This document shows positions 54,310-64,000 of a stretch of DNA of 64,000 nt, piece by piece. The stretch comes from Aphrocallistes beatrix (taxonomy: Eukaryota > Porifera > Hexactinellida > Sceptrulophora > Aphrocallistidae): positions 5,766,523 to 5,830,522 of the forward strand of contig OY725489.1 in NCBI GenBank assembly GCA_963281255.1, in the 5' to 3' direction. A program made the position numbers and the translations under genes. Within the stretch, counting starts at the first letter, position 1. Every line of letters starts with the position of its first letter. The notes below the pieces were generated by a model. It saw only the letters and a list, made by a program, of their open reading frames with translations. It was not told where the DNA came from and made no database searches.

Positions 54310-55089
54310 TAAAATTTCAACCGTACAAACATAATTAAGATTGTAAAGCGTTTCAAGAGACACCAGACACAACAAAGAAATATGCGTTAAGTCTCATCAT
54401 TTTAGAGAAACAAATGTATTAAATAAACTACCTTGTCACTGAAATTGGCATCCGAGATTAACTTTTTACGTAAAATGAAACAGAAATATTGAATCTTAGG
54501 ACCAAATATTCAAACCAACCTGAGAGGCATACCAAATTCTAAAACATGAAGTCATCTGGACGGACCAAATATTTGTTGACAGGTATAAATATCGAATAGT
54601 GATTCAAAGACAAGGATGATAGAATATGAAAGGGGGGTATCAGTTTCATAACAAATACCACAAATAGGCTTAAACTTTAAAATTATTAACTATTCGATAT
54701 TCATATCATTTCAATGTCTAACTCTACCATTAAATTCAAGATATCCAGAGGAGAGCAATGAGGATAATCAACCTGAGTTGGATTATGATGCGGCATGCTT
54801 GAAACACAACCTCGATAAAGCTTCTGTCAGGAGGGAGAAATTGTCTAGGAAATTTTCACTGCCATGAAGACCGCATCACTTACAGTTTGCTACCGAAACC
54901 GAAACATACCCGCTAATCCCTCCATATTCTTCTAAATTACCTCTTCCTAAAACCACTACCAACCGGTTTAAGAACTCGTTGATATCATATGGAGTGTATA
55001 AATTTGAATAATCCCTACTAACACACCTTAGTTTTTTTATAGATATCAGGATGGGTCTTAGAGGGAGATGAAGAAGGGAAGGTGACAGC
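54310..55089. other. Spacer, no gene seen
   Basis: The 77-codon minus frame at 54,876-55,109 ends in the hAT flank and has no recognised motif. Confidence 0.4.
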
Positions 55090-55097
55090 ATCTCACC

Positions 55098-55654
55098 CAG
55101 GGTTACCATACGTCCTTTTTTAGAAAGGACAGTCCTTCTTTTTTGCTACCTGTCCTTTTTAAAATATGCTGTCCTTTTAGTCCTTTTTTTTCGCTTTTTG
55201 TCTTTATTGTCCTTTTCTTTTCGCTTTTAGTCCTTTTTGTTCTTATAAACTCATTCTTGTCCTTTTACGTTTTACTTGTATATTATATACTAGAATGGCT
55301 ATCATGATGATTAGCATATTTTGGAAATCGAAACCCTAGGTGAGAATTTACATATATGTCCGCAGCTTCACAAAGAAATTCAAACCGATATCTCTTAAAC
55401 TCAGGTCTGTACACCACATACGGCCGGACATCAGCACTCATTTTAGAACTGTGCTACTATAACATTATATTGGATCAGAGATCCAATATAATGATATAGA
55501 AGCACACTAAAAACATTCAAAACAATTCCTTGGGGTGCTAGCACCCAGACAGCCATTATTGTCGTTCGCTACGCTCTCTCTTTACATCGTTTTTCTAAAT
55601 CTTCGATCTATCCCTGAGTGTCCTTTTTTTATGACTGAGGAGATGGCAACCCTG
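55098..55654. mobile_element. Non-autonomous hAT element, 557 bp
   Basis: Ends CAGGGTTACCATACGTCC and, inverted, CAGGGTTGCCATCTCCTC. Perfect 8-bp duplication ATCTCACC at 55,090-55,097 and 55,655-55,662. The left third repeats TGTCCTTTT / AGTCCTTTT motifs. No transposase. Confidence 0.92.
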
Positions 55655-55994
55655 ATCTCACCCGTGTTTGTTTTATGTTTTACTGTATTGTCGTGTTTAT
55701 GTAAACGTGTTGTATCTGTTTGTTCTGTAGCTTCTGTCTTAGAGGTGCTATCTGGATGAACCACAACCTGATCAGATAGCTCGTTGGATCTAATCCGATT
55801 TAGAACAGCGGAAACCCTCCAGGGGATTAGAAGCGGGGCTCCGTTACAGCCTTTTTTCTTTTTTTTAAGAATATCTTTTTATAGATATTATTTTTACAAT
55901 TTCTTAAGATCGTTTTTAAGCTTTTGTGTAAAGGAAATCTAGCCTAAGGGCAACAATAAAACTTATTCTTCCTTTTATTTAATAGTCGTAAAGG

Positions 55995-56335
55995 GCGTCA
56001 TAATCGCAGTGTGGTACAAATGGACCCCAGGGAATATGACATCCTAGTCGCAGTGGGGTACAAATGGACCCCAGTGAATATAACGTCCTAGTCGCAGTGA
56101 GGTACAAATGGACCCCAGTGAATATAACGTCCTAGTTGCAGTGGGGTACAAATGGACCCCAGTGAATATAACGTCCTAGTCGCAGTGGGGTACAAATGGA
56201 CCCCAGTGAATATAACGTCCTAGTCGCAGTGGGGCACAAATGGATCCCAAAAATTGTATGTCGTGCTAGTCTTAGTGGGGTCTTTTTGGACCCCAAGATT
56301 GCCTGGGGTCCACTTGGACCCCAGGGTGTCATTGG
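55995..56335 (+). repeat. Minisatellite of about 45 bp
   Basis: Five close units with CGCAGTGGGGTACAAATGGA, CCCCAGTGAATATAACGTCC, then diverged units ending in GGGTCCACTTGGACCCCAGG. Units contain inverted GGGGTCC/GGACCCC. The minus-strand frame through it is a repeat shadow. Confidence 0.85.
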
Positions 56336-56339
56336 TGGG

Positions 56340-58259
56340 ATAATTATTAATTAAAGAAGGAATTGCACCGGATGATGAAACCGAAGTTGAAATTAAAATG
56401 TGAACATATCAATCCATCTACGTATATATCCATCAATGCAACCTAAATTCACATGTTTATATTTCATAGGAGTTAGAGGGACAAAAAAAAATTTAGAGTA
56501 TGTTTACCAATAAAAATACATGAATACATCCAACCGCAAACCATAATATTTTAAAACTAACCCTTCTGGACTATTTATATTAAGAAATTCATACTCAGCA
56601 AGCATAGCCGAGAAAAAGAAGAGGTCAGTCGATATGGTTTACAGCAAATTTGGAGATCGGAATTTTACATTCCAGGCTATTGATAGGGAGTGCCCAGAAA
56701 TATTTGCTCAAAATATAGTCAATATATATATCAAATTTCCAGGAAATTTGATGTCGAGCACGAATATGACAATAAAAACTGATTTACAATCATTTGAAAG
56801 GTTAATTCTCAGTTTTCAAAACCGGCGATTTTTATAGTCTGGGGTCAAAGACGGGGTCGTGCGAAATCACTTTCGGAAATTCCGATTTCGGTAAACTTTA
56901 GTATGTTACTCCTAATGCATGATACTACGGAAAAACGCAATAAAACAATTTCTTGCAATTTTTGGGGGTGATGCATCATATTGACCTGACTATATATCAA
57001 GAATAGAGATATATAAGATGTTAAGCGTGGACAGGTAGTGCAATTAAAAAATATTGAGACTTGCCAAACATTTTTTGGTTAACATTTATAGTTTTTGAGA
57101 TACAGCGTCTCAAAGTCGTTTTTTTTCCGTTTTATCCTAGCACATCTTAATGGAAAGCACTCCTCCACTCTGTGATTTTTTTGAAACACATGTTTGGATC
57201 AAATGCTTCGAAAATTTATTCATATATAGTCTATAAAATTTGCAATCGCATAGAACCAAAAGAAAGTTAAAATAACCAAAATTGTTAATTTTATAGGGGT
57301 TGATAAAAAATTACCAAAAAACGGCCAAAAAAGCACGATTTTCTTTAAAAATCAGAATAAAATCACAAATTTATAAGATATCGAAAATCGAGTGGTCCTA
57401 CGCTCATCGCCTAATGATACGGAACAACTCCTGAAATTTTCAAACCTCTATCTCAAAGCAATTTTGAGTTAAAATTTTTGAAAGACAGTCAATTTTGGAA
57501 TTTTAAAGTCCCGAGATTTAGGGATTTGAAGTTTTGATGTTAAGAACGATGTAAAATGAGCTATTAACGATAAATAAAAGCATCCATGGGCATTTAATCG
57601 CATGTATACTAATGAATTAGATGAATTCCAACAGATTTTGGTGAAAATAGCAAAATTATACTGAAAATTCACAAATTACCTTGAGGCCTCTAATCCCGAA
57701 TATTTTGAACCAATTGGGGAATATAATTCATTTTCCTAGCACTACAAAGTATAATTCATCGGTTTAGAATGAATAAAGAGCTTCTAAAAAGTATATTAGG
57801 AAGTTAGAGCGAGAGTCTACGACTCTTTTAGTTTACAATTTAGGATTTTCGAAAAATGCTACGTCATCACGTGTTAAAATTTAAAACTTAGCATTCCATT
57901 CCATGTGGTACACTTATTATTTAAGAATCAAATATATACCGTCTTGAAAAGTATATTAGGAATTGAGAGCTAATACTTTGGGTGTATATTTCCCGAGATA
58001 TGGAGGAATCTGTTTTTGGACCATAAATGGGGGCTTTGAACGAATTTTGGAGATAAATGCTTTGAACTTCCAAAATAATCATGTTGACTGCTTCAAAATT
58101 TCTGTATACATTGCTAGTGACTATTGTGTTGTTTTTTGAGTATAATAGTAATTTGGGAACTTAATTCATGACAAGATTCGCTATTTTCTAATATATTTAA
58201 AGTTCTCCATAGAATTTGTTTTACAATGAAATCGATGATAAGTCAAGAAATATTTACTT
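56340..58259. other. AT-rich DNA, probably the body of the repeat B element
   Basis: 56,690-56,770 resembles the hairpin arm of the TTAA element at 50,150-50,240 (GTCAATATATATATCAAATT). Sequence style is uniform up to 58,878, with no frame above 70 codons. Boundaries on the left are unknown. Confidence 0.45.
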
Positions 58260-58878
58260 TTTGACAAAGAGATGTTTGAGGAACCTATATATTATCATAT
58301 ATATCCTTTCATTTAAGATTATAATAGGTTAAATATCTTCAATAGTTTTTAAGCATTGACATCGAGCACTTTCGGGGCCATAGAGACGTTTGATGTCCGA
58401 ACTTTACGTACAATATACTATAACTTACGAACTAATGGTCGGATCTGAACAAATTTTTTTTAAATTGTTCAGAATTCTTTTCTATACACAATAGCTAATA
58501 TCACAACGGCCATTTCCCGAGCATTTTAGAAATGAAGTCCCTCATAAAGATATTTTTGTATGGATTTTAAGTCCCTCTTTTTCTAAATTCATCTGTTTTA
58601 TAATATTTAAAGGTGCCAAAACCATTTTGAGGTTCATATAATTGAAAAAATATCAAGCTAGAAAATAATTGATGAATGCGCCGCAAAACCACGAATAACT
58701 TTCCGATTTTTAGTACGACTGAACTTTAGGTGCTCAGTTCTAGAATATCAAAATAAATACCGTCCAACAAGTACGATTAGATTCTAGATTACTCAATAAT
58801 CCGATGGAATTAGCAATACAAAATTTCACCATTTTTTTTAATGTCAGGCGATGTTTTTAGAGGTCGGTATCCTTAAAT
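58260..58878. mobile_element. Repeat B, second copy with TTAA-type right end
   Basis: Aligns over about 600 bp with 26,885-27,485; shared TCTTCAATAGTTTTTAAG, CACTTTCGGGGCC, AAATACCGTCCAA and the terminus GGTCGGTATCC-TTAA. Confidence 0.6.
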
Positions 58879-58880
58879 AG

Positions 58881-59109
58881 CGGCCGCCGATACCATCGGC
58901 GAGAAATAAAATCCATAGACTTACTATTATGCTAAAAATAAACCCTTGACACCTTTTAGGATGATGCAGCACTCTCTATGGGAAAAAACCATACAAAAAT
59001 TCTCGCCGATAGTATCGGCGGCCGACATATAAGTATTCTCATATTTCAAATCGCAATAATATTTGGCGGGCCGCATTTGGCCCCCGGCCCGCAGTTTGGG
59101 GACCCCTGA
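58881..59109. mobile_element. Inverted repeat with GGCGGCCG core and hAT-like right end
   Basis: GGCGGCCGCCGATACCATCG at about 58,881 is inverted at 59,003-59,027. The right end, inverted from 59,109, reads CAGGGGTCCCCAAACTGCGG, a typical hAT terminus. The matching left hAT end is missing, so two elements may overlap. Confidence 0.55.
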
Positions 59110-59238
59110 TATATAAGATACTACGAATACAAATTTCATATATAAGAAATTAGAATAGAAAGAATGAGTAGATAAATGTAAATGTTCTGAAACACTACCT
59201 TATCGAAGCGCTATTTTTCGAATTCCTAAATGTTAGTG

Positions 59239-59922
59239 TTACTCAAAAATTCTAAATTTGTCAGAAATATCCATTCTACAACTAGGACACGTCATACCAA
59301 TCTCAAAATGTTCTGCACATTCTCCACATATATTAACATGTGCACATGGGATAAGGACATATGTTGTAGTTCTTTCACATAAACAGAAAACACACTTTTT
59401 ATCTCCAGGCACTTCTTCATCTGAGCTTTCACTAGAATAACCATCAGAAGAATCGTACTCTATGTAGGCGGGTTTACCAACGGTGGTACTAATTTCCCTT
59501 AAATATTCCATCGGAGTATAATCCTTGCTCTCTAATTTAGTCTTACAAGCATCTCGCTTTTTGCTTTTTGCCAAATTTTCTTTCTTCTGATAGTTACTGA
59601 TATCAAGACCATTTTTTAAACGTTGGAATTCAAGATCGTATTTCTTCATGATATTTTCTAGATGTTCCATAAAGCTCCAAACATTGGGGTTTCTCACACG
59701 AACTAATGATTTTAGTCCCTTATGATATAATTCACATTAATTATTTGTTTTATTACTTGATTCATATATTGATACTCCCTCTTTACAAGTCCATTCTGTA
59801 TATAAATATTTTACCAATTTCTGTTTAGACTTTTTAGCATCGTTAGCCAATTCAATATTCTCTTCGGAAAGCTGTTTAAATATAAGGTCAATCTCTTGTT
59901 GTGGGAGTAGAGCTAGAGCCAT
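59239..59922 (-). pseudogene. C-terminal part of a MULE-like gene with RING finger
   Basis: 59,922-59,737 reads LLPQQEIDLIFKQLSEENIE, and 59,697-59,239 continues NVWSFMEHLENIMKKYDLEF, both resembling the region after the MULE catalytic domain. Next come a basic coil, an acidic serine stretch (YDSSDGYSSESSDEEVPGD) and a C3HC4 RING: CVFCLCERTTTYVLIPCAHV, NICGECAEHFEIGMTCPSCR, ending KFRIFE-stop at 59,239. The RING resembles IAP-type E3 ubiquitin ligase fingers and looks intact (all eight ligands). A frame break lies between the two ORFs near 59,720. Continues from the FLYWCH part upstream. Confidence 0.6.
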
Positions 59923-60545
59923 AACACATTTGAGCCATTTGTTAAATTGTTCATTTCTAGAATAGGAATAAGAAAGAAAAAGGTTGCATCATAGTTAATT
60001 TTCATCGCATTAACAAGTATGGTCATCATCAAGTCTGATATAAATATGACAGCAGTACCTTCGTTTTCTGACAAAGTCACACTACCCCGAAAACAATCTA
60101 TGAAACGTGATTGTAAAATCTTTGCTTGAAACGCCTCAGGCGTATTTGGCAATCCCGGAAATTGGGTTTTTCGTCGTTTCGCCATTGTACTTCTTACCTT
60201 AGGAAATGAAATTGATTCTCCTGCTGCATCATTTCTTGTTTGTTCGTCAAATATCTCCCTCAATTTGAGAAGAGTTGAGTTTTCAGCGGCACGTTTCAAT
60301 TTGTTCTTGAGATCGATTGATTCAGAATTATAAGCTTCTATAGAGTGATTGTGACCCTTTTTCACAATAAGTATGCTACTCATATCATGTATATGAGCCT
60401 CTCCTGGGCAATTCCATGGGTTTGTTTTCCATAATGTGCAACGTAAATATTTAGTGCCAGAATATATTTGCGTTAAGGAATATCTAAAACCTTGAGAAAG
60501 ATAGTGCAGAGAAGTACCCTTTTTACCTGCAGTTATAGTAAAATC
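59923..60545 (-). pseudogene. N-terminal part of a MULE-like gene with FLYWCH-type finger
   Basis: From about 60,545 the minus strand reads LHYLSQGFRYSLTQIYSGTK, RCTLWKTNPWNCPGEAHIHD and KKGHNHS, a FLYWCH-like zinc finger (Cys, Cys, His, His). A helical linker (LKLREIFDEQTRND) and KINYDATFFFLIPI follow, where D is the first catalytic residue position of a MULE transposase. The remaining catalytic core is deleted: the frame passes within about 20 codons to the C-terminal region at 59,922. Start uncertain. Confidence 0.6.
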
Positions 60546-60704
60546 CCTTTAAATAGAACAGTAAATTTGCTAATACAACTACCTTATTATAAGAAATTAA
60601 CGCTAAAAAAATACAAATAAATATTTCCGGATAAGAGACAAAATTTGAACGGGCTGAGAATATTACTTTACATGGCATAAGCAATATTTATAGGAACATG
60701 TTTA

Positions 60705-61771
60705 AATGGAAACAATATAGTGCAGGGAGTTTCTTGGGCCAAATTTTCCAGAATGACTCAAACATTTCACAGGCAAACAACATAGTTCTCGCATTGAAAG
60801 CAGAATGTGTAAAGAAAGAAGCCAGATCGAATGATGGATCATTTTAGCATATTTTCTCCATTGAACTCCATTGAACTCCAAGCCGCATAAAAACTTCCAC
60901 AAATCTGTTATTTCTTTCAACGACTTGCCAACAATGGCTCTTTGACTTTCTAAAGAAAGATGAAACGTAGTCATTCCCCGTAAACGAATGGAAACCGATT
61001 AGTGCTTTCTTGCGTTCAAGGCTCATATCAACTGAACTTAATTGTAAAATTCTTCTGCAATTTCCACTACCATAATCGATGAATATCTTCTCCGGATGTT
61101 CTAAAAACACACTGAGGAACAAGATGTTAAGATCGACGTCCCCTGAAGGCGAACGGACAACTATTGATCCACAAGGATTTTCAACAAGCGAATGTTTAGT
61201 ATTCAGTAACAATTTTGTGTCTGCCTCTTCTTGATTGCTACTCAATTCCTCAATAGTTACAATTTCCGAGCTTGTGATTTTGTAACAAAACTGATCCATC
61301 GAGAACATTATTTGTTGGCATTGTAATTTCTGAAGCAGTGCTTCATTATTAGCTATAAGGTACTCTTTCAAGATTTCTATTAGTTGTGTCTTATTTTCCC
61401 CATTTTTCAAAAAAGTTGAGGAATTTCGTGGAACTTTTGATTGAGAAGACTTCACAATAACTCTGTCAGCAATACCACGTATTTCACGCTCTGGATCTTT
61501 TAAAGAATTATTTCTATAAGTATCTGCCACAATGTCAATACGACTAAGTCAAAAAGTTATTCAAACTTGATGGATAGTCTTTTTCACCTTCTTTAAGAGA
61601 TTCAGCTGTAGGTGGCCATGTCGTTTTATCAACTTTAGCGGCATATTCTAGAATATCTTCTCTAATATATCCAGCAGCTTCTTTCAAAATTAAATTTTTA
61701 TCTCTAATGATTGTCGTTGAGTCCAACGCTATTGTGCTCACAACTATTTCTGGCGTTACTCCATCAATCAT
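60705..61771 (-). pseudogene. PIN/XPG-like domain protein of transposon-associated type, broken
   Basis: Pieces: 61,771-61,544 (MIDGVTPEIVVSTIALDSTT to PTAESLKEGEKDYPS), 61,530-60,844 with SSNQEEADTKLLLNTKH and ALIGFHSFTGNDYVSSFFRK, and after a shift at about 60,880 the piece KEITDLWKFLCGLEFNG. The EEAD and TGNDY motifs resemble the acidic sites of 5'-nuclease (XPG/FEN1-like PIN) domains, and the set occurs in uncharacterised repetitive metazoan proteins. Same strand as, and 160 bp upstream of, the MULE-like gene; it could be a second gene of that element or an independent insertion. Confidence 0.5.
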
Positions 61772-61885
61772 CAGAAATGTTAATAAGACTCCGAACTCAC
61801 TAACAATCCTCGCTTTGAGTTTCTTCCGGTGAAATCTCTCATTCTCGTGACCAAAGCCTGGGCCATAAATCTTATGAAGGGCTTA

Positions 61886-62225
61886 CGCATTTGAATTACC
61901 TATTTTCGAAGTTTCAAATCAATTCTAATTGCCAAGGTTAAAATTCCCGACCTGTACCACCATGTACCACTTTTCTAGAGCCTCAACCACCGTAGCAGAT
62001 GGTGAGGTGACACAGGGTAGCACAGGATGATAAATTTCGGCATAGTTAAAACTTAATTGATTTGAAAACTCTAAAATAGGTAATTCAAATGCGTAGAATA
62101 CGAATCTGAAATCAAATATACTGTATCTCGTCTAGTTTACTGCATGACAGTTCAGTAATAGACGCATTTAGTACTATTTTAATGGGAAATATTGAGGTGT
62201 ACGAATACTTTTGGTAGGGTAGTGT
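61886..62225. mobile_element. Decayed MITE related to the ACTGCCTGAACA family
   Basis: ACGCATTTGAATTACCTATT (61,887) is inverted at 62,070-62,095. The right end, inverted from 62,225, reads ACACTACCCTACCAAAAGTA then TTCGTACACC, like 29,017 and 63,254. The left terminus is missing. Confidence 0.55.
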
Positions 62226-62236
62226 ATATATATATC

Positions 62237-63172
62237 TGTAATTCGGACACGTTTTTTTAACTTGCAGTGCCATTCCTGAGAAACCTTTGGTACGCAAACT
62301 TCAGAATACCATTCTGAGTTGACAGTTTTCCTTTCAACTAATGGAATTGTGGTCACATGCCTCCATTTAGCGAAAAAAGTTGCAATCATCTGCTTTCCGG
62401 CGCTTTTCTGGCGTTTCACTTTGGTTGGGTTATGCTCCCCGGGAAATCTCCAGACCGATGACTGCTTTTTACTCTCAGGATCATATTGGTAGGTCCATGT
62501 TTCATCCCCAGTAGCAACATGATCCAGTAATTTCGATTTTCCATTGTCAAATTTCTGGATCATGAACTTGCACCATGAGCACGCCGGTCTTTTTGGTCCT
62601 CAGTCAAGCGATGTGGGATCCACCTAGCACACACTTTAGATACTTTCAAGTGCTGATGAAGTATTTCGTTTAGAGTAGGTGGGGAGAGTGATTTAATTTC
62701 TTCCAGAATAAGTTCGTAAGTGATTCTTCGATCCTCTTTTATCAGTTTTTTGACATCACAGACGTTGGATTCATTAACCGCTGTTGGAGGACGGCCGCTC
62801 CTTCTATCGTCGTCTATACTGGTTCTTCCCCACTTAAATTCATTAAACCAGCGATAAACTGTTGCTTTATCAGGTAATAAATCAGCAAAAGCAGTAGTAA
62901 GCTGATCTAGACATTCCTTCGGACTTAAATTTTTGCTGTAATCGTAATAGATCATTGCTCGAAAATCTCTTCTTTCAAGTTGCATTTCATAACAAATTCA
63001 AAATGATACTAAATATCTCTAGTATAAAGATATAAAACTCAAAAACGCGTGAATCGATCAGTTAGAAAATTATACTCTAATCTTCAGATATGTAGAGTAT
63101 TCTATTAGAACACTAATAACAACAGTGTGGTATGATTTTAATAGTGAGTCGCAAAACTTTCCTAGTGACCCT
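62237..63172 (-). mobile_element. mariner element, truncated at its 3' end
   Basis: The right (5') end, on the minus strand, begins CGAGGGTCACTAGGAAAGTT in a TA run. The opposite TIR is absent: the transposase frame stops abruptly at about 62,240 against a TATATATATCTGTA sequence. Confidence 0.65.
62240..62985 (-). pseudogene. mariner transposase, frameshifted and C-terminally truncated
   Basis: Starts MQLERRDFRAMIYYDYSKNL. First helix-turn-helix (SPKECLDQLTTAF, KATVYRWFNEFKWGRTSIDD), GRP hinge (RRSGRPPTAV), second helical unit (RITYELILEEIKSLS) and KVCARWIPHRLTEDQK, as in mariner. A one-base change near 62,575 shifts the frame; it resumes as WCKFMIQKFDNG, VATGDETWTYQYDPE (first catalytic D) and PGEHNPTKVKRQKSAGK. 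The region that should carry the other two catalytic aspartates is missing. Normal length is about 345 codons; about 245 remain. Confidence 0.88.
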
Positions 63173-63173
63173 C

Positions 63174-63174
<1 letters not shown>

Positions 63175-63229
<55 letters not shown>
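63175..63229 (+). repeat. (TA)n microsatellite
   Basis: About 27 uninterrupted TA units between the mariner end and a MITE. Confidence 0.92.
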
Positions 63230-63232
<3 letters not shown>

Positions 63233-63253
63233 CATTAGTCGAGTTTTAATAGT

Positions 63254-63739
63254 TAGTATATACACTGCCTGAAGAAAAGTATTCGTGCACCCCATAATTC
63301 CCCAATACGAATAGTTATAATACATATTTATTTATCAAGTCAAGGTATATTTAGATACCAGTAATTTTTAATTTGACTTCATAATTCGAATTCTCCATAT
63401 TCAAATTACCCACTTTATAAGTTTTCAACTTAATTACTCTTCTTCAAGATTAAATATTTTCAGCATTTGCTTTCCTATGCCACATATTGTGAGTGATCAC
63501 CATTGTATATGATGGCATTGGTGGTATAAGGTGGCAGAGTTTGAAAAGTCTTAACCTTGTGGGAGTGTAAACAAGTTGAAAGATTAAAAAGTGAGTAATT
63601 CGAATATGAAGAATTCGAATTTGAAGTTAAATTAAGCGTATCTCTTACCAATTGACTCGCTAAATAAATCAGTATTATAACTATTTGTATGGGGAATTAT
63701 GTGGTGTACGAATACTTTTGTTCAGGCAGTATATATATA
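63254..63739. mobile_element. Tc1-like MITE with long TIRs (family ACTGCCTGAACA), second copy
   Basis: Ends ACTGCCTGAAGAAAAGTATT and, inverted, ACTGCCTGAACAAAAGTATT; arms continue through CCCCATAATTCCCC. The core TTGTATATGATGGCATTGGT matches 29,017-29,485. TA-rich flanks. Non-coding. Confidence 0.82.
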
Positions 63740-63743
63740 TATA

Positions 63744-64000
63744 CTGCCTGAACAAAAGTATTCGAATTACTCATAATTGAGATCGTCAACTTAATTACTA
63801 ACTTCCAATTTAATAAATATCAACATCTGATACTTGATGCTACTTGTCCCAAGTCACAGCCATTATATATGATGGCGATTAGTGGCACAAAGTGTCAGAG
63901 GTTGATAATTTTCTCATAAGAATAAGTAAATGATTTGAGACTCTCAATTATGAGTAATTAGAATTTGTATATTACGAATTTGAAATTTAAAAAAGAGTTT
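63744..64000. mobile_element. Related MITE, cut by the window end
   Basis: Begins ACTGCCTGAACAAAAGTATT at about 63,750 and has a core TTATATATGATGGCGATTAG; the remaining arm lies beyond 64,000. Diverged from the previous copy. Confidence 0.7.

Overview
The window is eukaryotic: AT-rich (roughly one third G+C by eye), with spliced reading frames, many microsatellites and very little unique coding sequence. The mariner/Tc1 and piggyBac remnants, KRBA2-like Ginger integrases, hAT miniature elements and Helitron-like repeats suggest an arthropod genome. The transposase types recall those abundant in parasitic copepods (sea lice), but that is recognition by style and not proven. I see no intact host gene; almost everything recognisable is mobile DNA in various states of decay.

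Layout. 1-11.1 kb: AT-rich spacer with miniature elements, a tandem Pro/Ala/Ser-type repeat (2.25-2.45 kb) and one unexplained reading frame (9.5-10.0 kb). 11,186-18,525: a Ginger-type cut-and-paste transposon with 37-bp perfect terminal inverted repeats (TIRs) and a GGTC duplication, carrying a spliced integrase gene into which a 2.2-kb hAT element has jumped. 18.6-21 kb: dispersed repeats, including an empty-site paralogue of the Ginger target. 21.1-23.6 kb: a Ginger remnant and a broken Mutator-like/PHD-finger gene. 25-28 kb: a second tandem Ala/Pro/Ser repeat, GC-rich possible host exons, and a repeat with a TTAA-type end. 28.5-36.6 kb: Helitron-like copies, a 1.27-kb mariner, a 1.35-kb Tc1 and mariner fragments. 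36,900-39,881: a Ginger element with about 215-bp TIRs. 40.5-42.1 kb: tandem arrays. 42,471-46,449: a Ginger element on the minus strand. 46.4-53.3 kb: minisatellites, MITEs and two piggyBac-like pieces separated by a TTAA-flanked element. 55.1-58.9 kb: a hAT element, a minisatellite and a long TTAA-type repeat. 59.2-61.8 kb, minus strand: a decayed MULE-like gene with FLYWCH and RING fingers beside a PIN/XPG-like gene. 62.2-63.2 kb: a truncated mariner, then a family of about 470-bp inverted-repeat MITEs to the window end.

The main result is three Ginger elements of different families whose both ends and 4-bp target duplications can be read directly, plus a fourth remnant. Next come an abundant non-autonomous Helitron-like family (A|TC start, GC hairpin, CTTG|T end) and transposase-like genes joined to chromatin/ubiquitin-type zinc fingers (PHD, RING). 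None of the transposase genes is intact, so movement now would depend on copies elsewhere.
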